Of a DNA stretch of 64,000 bases, positions 17,299 to 28,616 are shown piece by piece (the first letter of the stretch is position 1; every line of letters starts with the position of its first letter). The DNA is taken from NCBI RefSeq assembly GCF_001293775.1, contig NZ_LGLN01000013.1, positions 212,400 to 276,399 on the forward strand. Reading direction: 5' to 3'. The notes beneath the pieces were generated by a model, which saw nothing but the letters and a program-made list of their open reading frames with translations, had not been told where the DNA came from and did not search any database. Source of the DNA: Pseudomonas syringae pv. cilantro (lineage in GTDB: Bacteria; Pseudomonadota; Gammaproteobacteria; Pseudomonadales; Pseudomonadaceae). The position numbers were made by a program, and so were the translations under genes.

Positions 17299-19928
17299 GA
17301 CTTGGCCTTGGGTTTACGAGCGCCACTGCTTTTTGCAGCCGGCGCGGAGCCCGTCTTCGACGGACCTTTACGGTGCTTACTGGCCGGTTTGTCCGATGAA
17401 GGCACAGAACCCGACCTGTCAGACTTTCCCGACGACGCCTTGCTACCACCCTTCGCGTCAGCCAGAAGCGCTTTTTTCAGTTCGCGACTCTTACGCACTT
17501 CTGCGTTTTTCGCCGCTGCATCGCCTGGGCGATACGCTTCGGAACCGGTCTCCTTGGCCGAAGACTTACCGCGACCCGACTTGGCGGCAGGCGCCTTGTC
17601 TTTTTCAGCGGCGGTTGCAGCAGGTGGCGCAGTGTCATGACCACGACGCTTGCGACCAACCGGAGTTGCCGCTGCTGCGGTCTCGGAAATTTCGAAGTCG
17701 ATCTTGCGCTCATCCAGATCGACACGCATGACGCGCACTTCAACGGTATCGCCCAGGCGGAAATTACGCCCGGTGCGCTCGCCGGCAAGGCGGTGATGCA
17801 GCGGATCGAAGTGGTAGTAGTCACCCGGCAAAGCCGTGACGTGGACCAGACCTTCGACATAAATGTCGGTCAGCTCGACGAACAGACCAAAGCCGGTCAC
17901 AGCCGTGATCACCCCCGGGAACGACTCACCGACGCGATCCTTCATGTACTCGCACTTGAGCCAGTTGACCACGTCACGCGTGGCTTCGTCGGCACGGCGC
18001 TCGCTCATCGAGCATTGTTCGCCCAACTGGTCGAGCAGCGCGTCGTCGTACGGGTAGATGCGCGCCTTCGGAATCGTTGCGGCACCAGCACGACGAACGT
18101 GCGGCGTATCCTGCTTGGAGCGAATGACACTGCGAATCGCGCGATGGGTCAGCAGGTCCGGGTAACGCCGGATCGGCGACGTGAAGTGCGTGTACGCCTC
18201 GTAATTCAGACCGAAGTGGCCGTTGTTGTCCGAGCTGTAGACCGCCTGACTCAACGAACGCAGCATCACGGTCTGGATCAGATGGTAGTCGGGACGGTCG
18301 CGAACGGTCTCCAGCAGTGCTTGATAGTCCTTCGGCGTCGGGCCGTCCTTGCCTTTGTGCAGGCTCAGACCCAGCTCACCCAGAAACGCGCGGAGTTTTT
18401 CCAGACGCTCAGGCGGCGGACCATCGTGAACGCGGTACAGCGCAGGAATTTCATGCTTCTTCAGGAACTGCGCGGTGGCCACGTTGGCGGCCAGCATGCA
18501 CTCTTCGATCAGCTTGTGAGCATCGTTGCGGGTAGTCGGACGGATTTCGGCAATCTTGCGCTCGGAACCGAAGATGATCCGGGTTTCCTGAGTCTCGAAA
18601 TCGATCGCGCCACGCACATGACGCGCACCCAGCAGCACCTTGTACATGGCATAAAGCTGCTTGAGGTGCGGGACTACGTCGCCGTATTCACCACGCAGGC
18701 TCTTTGCCTCGGCGGTTTTCGGCTGTTCCAGGATCGTGCTGACTTTGTTATAGGTCAGGCGCGCATGGGAATGGATGATGCCTTCGTAGAAGACATAATC
18801 GGTCATCTCGCCGGTCTTGGAGATGGTCATCTCGCAGACCATGGCCAGACGATCGACATGGGGGTTCAACGAGCAAAGGCCGTTGGACAATTGCTCAGGC
18901 AGCATCGGCACGACGCGCTCGGGGAAGTACACCGAGTTGCCGCGCACCTGAGATTCAGCATCCAGCGCCGAGCCGATCTTCACGTAGCTCGAGACATCGG
19001 CAATTGCCACGTAGAGTTTCCAGCCGCCAGAGAACAAGCGCAGCTTGCCCGGTTTGGCTTCGCAATAAACCGCATCGTCGAAGTCGCGAGCGTCTTCGCC
19101 ATCGATGGTCACGAAAGGCAGGTGGCGCAGGTCGACGCGGTTTTCCTTGTCCTTCTCTTCGACTTCCGGCTTGAGCCTGGCAGCTTCCTTGAGGACGGCT
19201 TCTGGCCATACGTGCGGGATGTCGTACGTGCGCAGCGCGACGTCGATTTCCATGCCCGGCGCCATGTAGTTGCCGACCACTTCGACCACGTCACCTTGCG
19301 GCTGGAAGCGCGGGGTTGGCCAATGGGTGATTTTCACCTCTACGAACTGGCCGATCTTGGCGCTGTTGTTACGGCCCGGAGTAACCAGCACTTCCTGCTG
19401 GATTTTCGGATTGTCCGGAACAACGAAGCCAATGCCGCTTTCTTCGAAATAGCGACCCACGATGGTTTCGTGCGCTCGCGAGATCACTTCGACGATCACG
19501 CCTTCGCGACGACCACGGCGATCAAGACCGGAAACCCGCGCCAGCGCACGATCACCGTCGAATACCAGGCGCATTTGCGCCGGGCTCATGAACAGGTCAT
19601 CGGAACCGTCATCAGGCACCAGAAAGCCGAAACCGTCACGGTGGCCGGATATGCGACCCAAGATCAGGTCCAGCTTATCCACCGGCGCGTAGGTGCCGCG
19701 GCGTGTGTAGATCAATTGGGCGTCGCGTTCCATCGCACGAAGGCGACGGCGCAGGGCCTCGAATTGGTCTTCAGTGGTCAGGCCGAATTCTTCGACCAGT
19801 TGCTCGCGACTTGCCGGCGAACCGCGCTCGGCAAGGTGCTGCAAGATCAGCTCGCGGCTGGGAATAGGGTTTTCGTATTTTTCCGCTTCACGAGCGGCCT
19901 CGGGATCGAGGGACTGCCAATCGGCCAT
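17295..19928 (-). CDS. rnr: Ribonuclease R
   Basis: Processive 3'-5' exoribonuclease that degrades structured RNA. The 877-residue product has an N-terminal helix-turn-helix/cold-shock region, the RNB catalytic domain with DGEDARDFDDAVY (acidic metal ligands), an S1 domain around residues 650-730 (GLFVELTDIYVEGLVH) and a long Lys/Ser/Ala-rich tail of about 130 residues. The length is somewhat above the E. coli enzyme because of this tail. The ATG has AGGTGA ahead at about ten bases. First gene of the rnr-rlmB unit; the tRNA-Leu genes begin divergently some 225 bases upstream. Confidence 0.97.
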   Translation of the reverse strand: MADWQSLDPEAAREAEKYENPIPSRELILQHLAERGSPASREQLVEEFGLTTEDQFEALRRRLRAMERDAQLIYTRRGTYAPVDKLDLILGRISGHRDGFGFLVPDDGSDDLFMSPAQMRLVFDGDRALARVSGLDRRGRREGVIVEVISRAHETIVGRYFEESGIGFVVPDNPKIQQEVLVTPGRNNSAKIGQFVEVKITHWPTPRFQPQGDVVEVVGNYMAPGMEIDVALRTYDIPHVWPEAVLKEAARLKPEVEEKDKENRVDLRHLPFVTIDGEDARDFDDAVYCEAKPGKLRLFSGGWKLYVAIADVSSYVKIGSALDAESQVRGNSVYFPERVVPMLPEQLSNGLCSLNPHVDRLAMVCEMTISKTGEMTDYVFYEGIIHSHARLTYNKVSTILEQPKTAEAKSLRGEYGDVVPHLKQLYAMYKVLLGARHVRGAIDFETQETRIIFGSERKIAEIRPTTRNDAHKLIEECMLAANVATAQFLKKHEIPALYRVHDGPPPERLEKLRAFLGELGLSLHKGKDGPTPKDYQALLETVRDRPDYHLIQTVMLRSLSQAVYSSDNNGHFGLNYEAYTHFTSPIRRYPDLLTHRAIRSVIRSKQDTPHVRRAGAATIPKARIYPYDDALLDQLGEQCSMSERRADEATRDVVNWLKCEYMKDRVGESFPGVITAVTGFGLFVELTDIYVEGLVHVTALPGDYYHFDPLHHRLAGERTGRNFRLGDTVEVRVMRVDLDERKIDFEISETAAAATPVGRKRRGHDTAPPAATAAEKDKAPAAKSGRGKSSAKETGSEAYRPGDAAAKNAEVRKSRELKKALLADAKGGSKASSGKSDRSGSVPSSDKPASKHRKGPSKTGSAPAAKSSGARKPKAKS

Positions 19929-20090
19929 TAGATAGTTTTCACCTTGTATATATAGGGGTTAGTTTGGCATAGACCTCATGAAACGGGAAATTTCACGCTC
20001 AAAACGCTTGCTAAAAAACCTGTTCAACCACGTTGAAACACCCGAAACACGCTGCCCACGATTTTTTTGGACTTTTTTTTGCCGTCGGGG

Positions 20091-20119
20091 TTTACAGCCC
20101 AAAAGGCGCTCCGTATAGT
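20091..20119 (+). promoter_or_regulatory. Sigma-70 promoter of the first tRNA-Leu gene
   Basis: TTTACA at 20091-20096, a 17-base spacer and TATAGT at 20114-20119. A GC-rich stretch (GCGCGCC) follows the -10 box, the type of discriminator seen in stable-RNA promoters under stringent control. Confidence 0.8.
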
Positions 20120-20154
20120 GCGCGCCATCGGCAGGCATGATGCATGCCGATACT

Positions 20155-20241
20155 GCCCAGATGGTGAAATTGGTAGACACGCCAGCTTCAGGTGCTGGTG
20201 ACCGCAGGGTCGTGGAAGTTCGAGTCTTCTTCTGGGCACCA
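20155..20241 (+). tRNA. tRNA-Leu (anticodon CAG)
   Basis: An 87-base tRNA with encoded CCA. The acceptor stem GCCCAGA pairs with TCTGGGC, the anticodon stem CCAGC/GCTGG encloses the loop TTCAGGT with anticodon CAG, and a long variable arm (class II) and GTTCGAGTC T-loop follow. It reads CUG leucine codons, the main leucine codon in this GC-rich genome. It differs from the second copy by a single base in the variable arm. Confidence 0.97.
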
Positions 20242-20276
20242 ATTCAGGCAACAGACTACAACAGTCTCAAGCCTCA

Positions 20277-20302
20277 CAAAAACCCGCGAAAGCGGGTTTT
20301 TG
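20277..20302 (+). terminator. Rho-independent terminator after first tRNA-Leu
   Basis: Stem AACCCGC with GCGGGTT around a short GAAA-type loop, flanked by A and followed by TTTTTGCTTTTT. It separates the two tRNA genes into independent transcripts. Confidence 0.85.
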
Positions 20303-20338
20303 CTTTTTCCGGCTTTGATTATTAAGTCAAAACAGGGG

Positions 20339-20367
20339 TTTACAGAGCAAAACGATGGCCGTATAGT
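20339..20367 (+). promoter_or_regulatory. Sigma-70 promoter of the second tRNA-Leu gene
   Basis: TTTACA at 20339-20344, a 17-base spacer and TATAGT at 20362-20367: the same boxes and spacing as the first copy, with a GC-rich discriminator. The spacer sequence has diverged while the boxes have not. Confidence 0.8.
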
Positions 20368-20401
20368 GCGCCCCATCAACGGCGTACATGCTGCTGATGC
20401 T

Positions 20402-20488
20402 GCCCAGATGGTGAAATTGGTAGACACGCCAGCTTCAGGTGCTGGTGACCGCAAGGTCGTGGAAGTTCGAGTCTTCTTCTGGGCACCA
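20402..20488 (+). tRNA. tRNA-Leu (anticodon CAG), second copy
   Basis: An 87-base class II tRNA with encoded CCA and anticodon CAG, identical to the first copy except for one base in the variable arm (CAAGG instead of CAGGG). The duplication includes the promoter. From memory, tandem tRNA-Leu genes lie between rnr and purA in other pseudomonads as well. Confidence 0.97.
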
Positions 20489-20492
20489 ATTC

Positions 20493-20524
20493 AAAAAAAC
20501 CGAGCCAATGGCTCGGTTTTTTGT
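20493..20524 (+). terminator. Bidirectional terminator between tRNA-Leu and the Ig-like gene
   Basis: Stem ACCGAGCC with GGCTCGGT and an AAT loop, with an A run on the left and TTTTTTGTTTTT on the right. It can end the tRNA transcript on the plus strand and the convergent Ig-like gene on the minus strand. Confidence 0.85.
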
Positions 20525-20581
20525 TTTTGGCTTGCTTATCCTGACGACTGAGCAAGCCAAGTCCATAACGGACACACTCCG

Positions 20582-23395
20582 TTAGAGCTTCAAACCGAAG
20601 CCATAGGCCGCCTCTCCGCCGATCTTTATGTCTTTAAGATCTTTAGCTGTGTCGTTATCAGGGTAATAGCTCTTTCTGGTGAGCAAACCGCTGTCACTTG
20701 CCCAGACCCTGCGCTCCCACTGCGTACCTGTTGGCGCTGCCGGAAAATCGATATCCAGCTTCCCGCCACCTTCAGCACGCAACCTGCGCCAGGCCGCCAG
20801 ATCCGGAATGACAAGACCTTTGCTGTCGGCAATTTTTTTACATTCCGTGTAGGTATCGAAATTCAGGTACTCGAATGTGGTGATACCCTGGACAGTGACC
20901 GTTACGTGAACAACCTGACCAAGGGAATCTTGTACCTGGACATATACAGATCCGTTCTTCCTGGCCATCAACAGGCCTTTAGCATCGACCTCGACGACAG
21001 ACGGATCCCCGGACACGAACGTGTAAGGACCTTTGCCGCCGCTAACGACCATGAGCTGACTTGAACCGGAAGGCACCGCAGCAGTGCTGCCGGACTTCGG
21101 ATATGCAGCCGACAAAGAGACATCTGAAAACTCGACACTCAACAAGCTGCCTTCCGGCTTGATTGTAACGATCAGCACTGGAAATTCTTCAGCGTAGGTA
21201 TCATTGAAGTCGCCATCGAGCGTGACCTTTGCATATACCTGCAGCAGACTGCCCGCCGCCAAATTGTCGAATTTAGCTCGAGGAACAGTAATGGTCAGGT
21301 CTTGCTTTGCCTCGGCATCTGTCAATAACCTGGCTGTCCAGAAATTGATCTCCTCCGTACTACCATCCTTGGCAGTACCTTCCAGCCGCAACCACACTCG
21401 TTGACCGGCCGCCATGAATGGCCACTTCCTGAGCGTAACCACGATGTCGGTTTTTACCGCGACCAGATCCAGCACATCAGCGGGCGCTTGCCCGATCTCT
21501 GGCAAAGGCAAGTCGTCAAGGCCCAGCATCTCGACTCCAATAACGGTGAGGTCAGAACCTATCGGGTTGGCCAGCCCCTTGCGCATGACCTGATAATAGA
21601 CCCAGACCTCCGCCCCGGTATCGGCACCAATTGCCGAGGCCGGAATAATGAATTCCAACGCCTTGCTCACGCTGCCGACTGTTTGTTCTGCTAAAACAGG
21701 CGTCCCGGGGCCATCCGTCCCGATCCAGGAGAGCTGGACCTTGTCGCCTACAGCGATAGTGGGATAAGGCTGGACAATGACTGTTGCGCCATTTTGCGCC
21801 TTCATAGGATCGAGTACCCAGTCGACCGACGCCGGAACCTCCGGAGCAGGAAGCGACAGATCCTCGACCTGAGTACCTACCGCAAACGGTGCCTCCTGAG
21901 ACCTGAAGTTCAGAGTCTTGCCGCCCAGCCCTTTTCGCTCAATGACGTAGTAGGCACTCGCCTTTTTATTGAGCGCGGCATTGACGGTTGCAGCAGGAAT
22001 ATTGAATACCAGATCAACGTTAACATTGGCCGCATCAACAGCCTGGGTGCCCAATACAACTGGCTCACCTCCGTCGGCCGGCCGCCAATACGCCGTAACA
22101 CTGTCTCCTACCTGAGTCTCGACAAAGGGCACAGTGAGTTTTGTGCCAGAGCTTGCAAGCGCGGCGTCCATCTTGCCATCCTTGACGCCATCCACCACAG
22201 CCCCTTGTAACACCCTGGAGTCGGCTTTTTCCTGATCCGCCTGGCTGCCTACAAAAAACAGATAGTCAGTAGAACGAAAGCTGACTGCCCGGCCATCTGG
22301 CAAGACGCGCTCAAGCAGGTAGAAAACAGTTACTGTCTCGCCAATAGTGGACTTAATATAGTCATCCACGTCAAATACCATATCTTTGTCGACGTTTTGC
22401 GCAGTAATGCGCCCCACATCCTTGAAGCTGCTTTTGGCTGTAGCCCCGCTCCAGAACAACGTAATCTTGTCGTTGAGCATGGTCCCTGCTGGAGGAATAC
22501 GGGCATAGATATTACTAATACTAAGAACGGCCGGGTCGAGTCGATCATCAGCAACGCTATCAACAACTGGCGGCAAACTGGCAAGGCCTGGACCGACATA
22601 GACAGTGCGCTTGGGCGAGGTGTACCAGACGCCGTCTCGATACACCTTATAGTAAATGCTCATGACACCATTCAGCAGTGGTTTTATGTCCGTATCTGCC
22701 CAAATGAATGTCATAGGCCGACGCTTCAAATTACTTGAAGTGACAGGCCGATCCTGATCGGTAAAATTAACAGGCTTCTGTTTGACGTCAACGCCTTCCC
22801 TTACAAGACTAATCGTGTCACCAAGCTGCATCGCCGGATAGTCAAGACTGACCGTAACAAAGTTGACTGTCGCCTTGCCACTGATATGGTCTGGATCGAT
22901 AGAGTCGTTGACGGCCTCAAGCAACTCGGGAGCCGGCAGATAAAGACCACGAATCTGAAAAGTGACAGGGTACGATGTGCGAACCTTGCCAGTCTTGTTC
23001 GCTGGCCTGACCACGTACTGGAGCGTTGCTGTTTGACCGGCAAGCGCTTTCACAACATCAGACGGCACAATCACGGTACGCACATCGCCACCCGCGCGAC
23101 TCTGCGCTGTATAAGCCGTACTCCAACTGATCAGAGATCCATTCTGAGCCTTTCCTTTAAAGTTGATCTGAACGTGCTCACCGGGCACAAAACTCAAGTA
23201 CCATTGACTCCACATCGCAGATAACCTGACGCTAAGTCCTCTTCCTGCCAGATAAGACATGTCCGATAATGACGGAGGTGATGAAGGGTTTTCGGGGTAG
23301 CCTAATTGAACATAGTTCACATTGTTAACGGCGTCGGTCTGAAATACTCCTCCAACGACCTGTGGGGCAGCAGGCACATCCAATAAAGTGGCCAT
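20582..23395 (-). CDS. Large Ig-like repeat protein
   Basis: Protein of 937 residues, not assigned to a named family. After an N-terminal region of about 150 residues it holds about five degenerate repeats of roughly 120 residues, each starting with a LPxPE/V segment and containing a VGDxVxLxW strand and a YYxVxRxG strand, which fits tandem beta-sandwich (Ig-like) modules. A Big_2-like domain follows (VSGDPSVVEVDAKGLLMARKNG), then a C-terminal part of about 100 residues (ECKKIADSKGLVIPDLAAW). No signal peptide is seen. The frame is open from a TTG at 23431; ATGs lie at 23410, 23401 and 23395, and the last has GGATGGA six bases ahead, so it is preferred. GC content is below the backbone. A surface or structural role is possible but not shown. 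Confidence 0.78.
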   Translation of the reverse strand: MATLLDVPAAPQVVGGVFQTDAVNNVNYVQLGYPENPSSPPSLSDMSYLAGRGLSVRLSAMWSQWYLSFVPGEHVQINFKGKAQNGSLISWSTAYTAQSRAGGDVRTVIVPSDVVKALAGQTATLQYVVRPANKTGKVRTSYPVTFQIRGLYLPAPELLEAVNDSIDPDHISGKATVNFVTVSLDYPAMQLGDTISLVREGVDVKQKPVNFTDQDRPVTSSNLKRRPMTFIWADTDIKPLLNGVMSIYYKVYRDGVWYTSPKRTVYVGPGLASLPPVVDSVADDRLDPAVLSISNIYARIPPAGTMLNDKITLFWSGATAKSSFKDVGRITAQNVDKDMVFDVDDYIKSTIGETVTVFYLLERVLPDGRAVSFRSTDYLFFVGSQADQEKADSRVLQGAVVDGVKDGKMDAALASSGTKLTVPFVETQVGDSVTAYWRPADGGEPVVLGTQAVDAANVNVDLVFNIPAATVNAALNKKASAYYVIERKGLGGKTLNFRSQEAPFAVGTQVEDLSLPAPEVPASVDWVLDPMKAQNGATVIVQPYPTIAVGDKVQLSWIGTDGPGTPVLAEQTVGSVSKALEFIIPASAIGADTGAEVWVYYQVMRKGLANPIGSDLTVIGVEMLGLDDLPLPEIGQAPADVLDLVAVKTDIVVTLRKWPFMAAGQRVWLRLEGTAKDGSTEEINFWTARLLTDAEAKQDLTITVPRAKFDNLAAGSLLQVYAKVTLDGDFNDTYAEEFPVLIVTIKPEGSLLSVEFSDVSLSAAYPKSGSTAAVPSGSSQLMVVSGGKGPYTFVSGDPSVVEVDAKGLLMARKNGSVYVQVQDSLGQVVHVTVTVQGITTFEYLNFDTYTECKKIADSKGLVIPDLAAWRRLRAEGGGKLDIDFPAAPTGTQWERRVWASDSGLLTRKSYYPDNDTAKDLKDIKIGGEAAYGFGLKL

Positions 23396-23700
23396 ACTCA
23401 TTCCATCCATAGAAATAATTTTTATAGGCAACTGTGCTTTCAGAATCAGCGCAGGGTAGGAAGCTTATTGATCGCTATAAGCTTTTAGTGACTGTAGACG
23501 GATGCGCTTGGAGGCACTGCTATCAGAAGTAACAGGTAGACAGTTTGAAAAAAGAAAAGATCGACTGCTCAGCCACCTGAAACTGACACCGGAAAAATCC
23601 ATACCCGGCGCCTCGGTACTGTTCGCATCTGCTAAAAACACCCTGCACACTTCAGAGAACAGAATAGACGCCGAGGCCTGCACCCAAAGCTTTCAACACC

Positions 23701-25635
23701 TCATGCCCGAAACTGCCCCAGGCTCGCCTTCAACTGCGCAGCCAGTCCATCGAGCACTTTGCCGCTGGCAGTCGTCTCAACCACTGCCTTGGCGGCTTTC
23801 TCGGCCTGTGCGTGAATCACCTCTACCCGACCGCGAACAGCCTGCGCACCTTCAGCCTGATGAACGGCCGCCTGAGTCGCCAGACCAATGGCAGCATGCA
23901 CCTGCTCGACGGACGCCTGCACCGTCTGCTGGCGCTTGGCGCTGTCGCGCAATACCTCCAGCCCTTCCCTGGCCTGCCGGCCGGCGATGCCGATTGCGGC
24001 CACAGCCTCTTTTGCACCCTGCTGCAAGGCGATGATGTGCTCCTGAATATCCCCCGTCGAACTTTGCGTCTTGCTGGCCAGCGCCCGCACCTCATCGGCC
24101 ACCACGGCAAAGCCCCTGCCCGTCTCACCCGCGCGCGCCGCTTCGATGGCTGCGTTAAGCGCAAGCAGGTTGGTTTGCTCGGCAATGCCGTGGATCACTT
24201 CCAGCACAACCTCGATTTGCTGGCTTTGCTGCGCCAGACGCTCGATGACCTGCGCACCGGTCTCGACTTGTCCGGCCAGCGCTTCGATCAGTCCGCCGAC
24301 CTGATTGGACGTTCGGGTGTTTTCGTCAGTGGCCTGCTTGATGTCGATAACCTGACGCAAAGCAGCCTGCATCGCATGGCTTTCCGACTGCGCCTCGTCG
24401 GCCATCTGCTCCAGCGCCTTGAGGCTGGCCGCCACTTCATCCCGTTGCAACTCGGCCGCCGTGTCGGCACCGGCGTTACGCTCGCTCATGACGCTAATTT
24501 CCACACCGGTGCGCTGCGCCACCTCGCCTGCTTCGCGGACGATCGGTTGGAGCTTGTCGATGAAGCGGTTGACCGCCGCCGACATGTCGCCAATTTCGTC
24601 ATTACTGTCCAGCTTGACGCGCTTGGTCAGGTCGCCCTCACCGGCCGCCAGATCATTCAGTGCGGCGATCAGCAGATGCAATTTGCTGACCACTCGACGC
24701 CCCAGCACCACGGCCAGCAACAGCAAAACACCCAGCCCCACCAGCGCCAGGCCCATACCGATCCGCCAGCGCAAGGTTTCAGCCGCATCCTGAACCGCAA
24801 CACGGGTATTGCCGGCCATTGCAGTTGCCGCTGCCTGAGCGGATTGCAGCCGGGTGCGCAGCGCCGTCGAGCTGTCCTTTGAGGCGCTGGCAAGGCTGTC
24901 GGAAACCAGTTGCTCGCCGCTGGTGATCAGCGCTGCGAAACGCTTGTCCAGCGCCGCCAGGTTCTCCTCGACGGTCGCCGTGGACACGCCCATGCGTACC
25001 TTGCCGATTTCCACACCGTTAGGGCTGATGGAGGCCTCGACGTAGTACACCGAAGGATCGTTTTTCGCAGCGCTCAGGATCTTGTCCATCGCCCGCTCGC
25101 CTTCGCCTTTGGCCAGCAGCGCTTTGACCAGCGGATTGTCGCGATTCATGTAGCGCGTGAGGTGCTCGCCCGCCGCGTCGTCATAAACTACGAACAGTAC
25201 GTTGGGATTGCGCTGCGCGCGCCGGGCAAATTCGGAAAGGGTCGGCGTGTCATTATCCCACATGGCTCGCGGGGCGACGGCGGCCAGCAATTCGGCCATG
25301 TCAGTGGCGGACTCTCTGAGGTCTTTTTCAAGCGTGGCGCGTAGTTGCCCTTGCTCATCTTTGAGGCGCGTCGACAGCCCGACGCTCAGGCGCTGCCGGG
25401 TGCTGGCAGACAGAGCGTCGAGGCTTGACGTCACTTCGCTACTCGCCAGCTCAAGCTCGGAGGAAAGATGTTGCGAATCTACCCCAAGGCGAGTGGCCAG
25501 ATCTGCCTCAAGGGCCGTGACCGTGCTTCGAGTCAGCGCAACCGCCACCAACACCTGCACCAAAAGGGCGATGCTCAGTGCAATGAAAACCGGGCGCAGC
25601 AGACGACTTTGCAAGAGAGACAGGGCAGCTGACAC
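23701..25635 (-). CDS. Methyl-accepting chemotaxis protein
   Basis: Transmembrane chemoreceptor of 644 residues that passes ligand signals to the CheA-CheW complex. One membrane segment lies near residues 12-34 and a second near 292-312; between them is a periplasmic sensor of about 255 residues with long helices. A HAMP domain follows, then the signalling hairpin with the highly conserved [19 protein letters not shown] tip. Translation starts at a GTG with AAGGA eight bases ahead. The ligand cannot be predicted. It is a single-gene unit between the Ig-like gene and purA. Confidence 0.95.
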   Translation of the reverse strand: MSAALSLLQSRLLRPVFIALSIALLVQVLVAVALTRSTVTALEADLATRLGVDSQHLSSELELASSEVTSSLDALSASTRQRLSVGLSTRLKDEQGQLRATLEKDLRESATDMAELLAAVAPRAMWDNDTPTLSEFARRAQRNPNVLFVVYDDAAGEHLTRYMNRDNPLVKALLAKGEGERAMDKILSAAKNDPSVYYVEASISPNGVEIGKVRMGVSTATVEENLAALDKRFAALITSGEQLVSDSLASASKDSSTALRTRLQSAQAAATAMAGNTRVAVQDAAETLRWRIGMGLALVGLGVLLLLAVVLGRRVVSKLHLLIAALNDLAAGEGDLTKRVKLDSNDEIGDMSAAVNRFIDKLQPIVREAGEVAQRTGVEISVMSERNAGADTAAELQRDEVAASLKALEQMADEAQSESHAMQAALRQVIDIKQATDENTRTSNQVGGLIEALAGQVETGAQVIERLAQQSQQIEVVLEVIHGIAEQTNLLALNAAIEAARAGETGRGFAVVADEVRALASKTQSSTGDIQEHIIALQQGAKEAVAAIGIAGRQAREGLEVLRDSAKRQQTVQASVEQVHAAIGLATQAAVHQAEGAQAVRGRVEVIHAQAEKAAKAVVETTASGKVLDGLAAQLKASLGQFRA

Positions 25636-25760
25636 AGGAGAATCCTTCCACCATGAGCGCCATTAAAATGATGGCACTTTTCTGCCATCTTTGTAGCAAG
25701 CCCCATGCCGTGACACAAGTCTCACTTTTTGCCGGACTGACTGCGCCCGCCGCTGAACGC

Positions 25761-25788
25761 AAAAAGGGCCGCTAAATGCGGCCCTCTT
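25761..25788 (-). terminator. Rho-independent terminator after purA
   Basis: Eight-base-pair stem AGGGCCGC/GCGGCCCT with a 5-base loop, followed on the minus strand by TTTTT. It lies 20 bases past the purA stop. Confidence 0.9.
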
Positions 25789-25807
25789 TGTGGTGCTCGG
25801 CGATGGA

Positions 25808-27115
<1,308 letters not shown>

Positions 27116-27154
27116 TCACGCAAACTTGGTGCCGGCGGCGGCCGGCAGGAATAC

Positions 27155-28342
27155 TCAAGAAGCCAGCGGCATTACCTGCCAGTGCTCGCCATGCTGAATC
27201 AATTGCCGGTCACAGTCGGCTTCAAGCGCCGCGCTCACCTGCTGCCCAGGCAAGGCCTGAACCACACGCTGACCTTCACTGCGCAACTGGCATACCCGCT
27301 GCCAGAGTGCCGCATCCGTGCTGTCCGGCACCCAGATGCCACCGGACGGTAAAACGATTTCTGCCTGCCCCAGGGTCACCAGGGTTTTCAGGTCGGTGGA
27401 AAAGCCGGTTGCCGGACGGGCACGACCAAAGTCGGCACCGATGTCATCGTAACGACCGCCCTGGGCAATCGACTGGCCCACACCCGGCACGAACACCGCG
27501 AACACCACACCGGTATGGTAATGGTAGCCGCGCAGCTCACCGAGATCGAAATACAGCGGCAACTGCGGGAAACGGGTGGCAAGACGGTCCGCAATGGCCA
27601 ACAGGTCATCCAGCGCCGCCAACACCGGCGCAGGCGCGCCAGCCAGACGATCACGCGCCGCATCCAGAACGTCGCGACCACCGCACAGATCGACCAGCGC
27701 GCGCAGCATCGACGCCAGCTCCTGTGGCAGATCGGCCGTCAGGGCAACCACTTCGTCGATGGCCTTGCGTTGCAGCGCATCGAACAGTTGCTGTTCGACT
27801 TCACCCGACAGCCCGGCCGCACGTGCCAGCCCACGGTAGATGCCGACATGCCCGAGGTCCATGTGCACATCCGGCACTTCGGCCAGTTGCAACATGGCCA
27901 GCATCAGGCTGATCACTTCGACATCGCTGCTCGGGCTCGCATCGCCATACAGCTCTGCGCCAAGCTGAATAGGGCTGCGCGACGAAGACAGCGCACGCGG
28001 CTGGGCATGCAGGACACTGCCCGCGTAGCACAGACGGTTCGGGCCTTCACGCTTGAGCGTATGCGCATCGATGCGCGCAACCTGCGGCGTGATGTCGGCA
28101 CGAAAGCCCATCTGCCGGCCCGATTGCGGGTCGATGACTTTGAAAGTACGCAGATCCAGGTCCGAGCCCGCGCCAGTCAGCAGGGACTCCAGATATTCGA
28201 TATGCGGGGTGACGACGAATTCATAGCCCCAGCTCTGAAACAGATCCAACACCTGGCGGCGCGCCACTTCAATGCGCGCCGCTTCTGGTGGCAGTACTTC
28301 TTCGATGCCATCTGGTAGCAGCCAGCGGTCAACCGTTGCCAT
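27155..28342 (-). CDS. hisZ: ATP phosphoribosyltransferase regulatory subunit HisZ
   Basis: Paralogue of histidyl-tRNA synthetase that lacks aminoacylation activity and forms the active complex with the short form of HisG, the first enzyme of histidine synthesis. The 395 residues show class II synthetase-like motifs: [15 protein letters not shown] at the start, [14 protein letters not shown] (motif 2 region) and [14 protein letters not shown] near the end. The shortened C-terminus lacks the anticodon-binding domain. Its place beside purA is typical for pseudomonads; no hisG is in the window. Confidence 0.95.
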   Translation of the reverse strand: MATVDRWLLPDGIEEVLPPEAARIEVARRQVLDLFQSWGYEFVVTPHIEYLESLLTGAGSDLDLRTFKVIDPQSGRQMGFRADITPQVARIDAHTLKREGPNRLCYAGSVLHAQPRALSSSRSPIQLGAELYGDASPSSDVEVISLMLAMLQLAEVPDVHMDLGHVGIYRGLARAAGLSGEVEQQLFDALQRKAIDEVVALTADLPQELASMLRALVDLCGGRDVLDAARDRLAGAPAPVLAALDDLLAIADRLATRFPQLPLYFDLGELRGYHYHTGVVFAVFVPGVGQSIAQGGRYDDIGADFGRARPATGFSTDLKTLVTLGQAEIVLPSGGIWVPDSTDAALWQRVCQLRSEGQRVVQALPGQQVSAALEADCDRQLIQHGEHWQVMPLAS

Positions 28343-28522
28343 TACGCCATTCCCCTGTGATCCGGGCGGCCAGCCTTGAGGCCGGCCTTAGAGTGAAGCA
28401 GAAAGTGGTGGGCCGTATGACGCGCACGACAAACGCCCGCGAAAGACCCCGGACCACTTCCCTCGAAAAACCTGTCGCTTGCCGGGATCGACCCGACTGC
28501 AGCCAATCAACCGTGCAGACGC

Positions 28523-28546
28523 AAAAAAGCCGGGAATTTCCCGGCT
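28523..28546 (-). terminator. Rho-independent terminator of the hflK-hflC unit
   Basis: Stem GCCGGGAA/TTCCCGGC at 28529-28545, followed on the minus strand by TTTTTT. It lies about 70 bases past the hflC stop and before hisZ. Confidence 0.85.
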
Positions 28547-28575
28547 GCCGCATGATACACACGTTTCACCGTGCG

Positions 28576-28613
28576 ATCACCCCACCGGGCGGTTTTGCCG
28601 CCCGGCGGGTGAT
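28576..28613 (-). other. Long hairpin right after hflC
   Basis: Two-part stem: ATCACCC with GGGTGAT outside and CCGGGCGG with CCGCCCGG inside, with a small internal bulge and a 5-base loop. It starts three bases after the hflC stop and has no U tract. It may protect the 3' end of the hfl messenger; this is inference. Confidence 0.5.
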
Positions 28614-28616
28614 TGA

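Noticed and set aside
17637..19931. Plus-strand frame of 764 codons antisense to rnr
   Set aside because: It mirrors the RNase R gene and has no family features.
23465..23683. Minus-strand frame of 72 codons between the Ig-like gene and the chemoreceptor
   Set aside because: No recognisable domain and no clear ribosome site; more likely the promoter region of the Ig-like gene.
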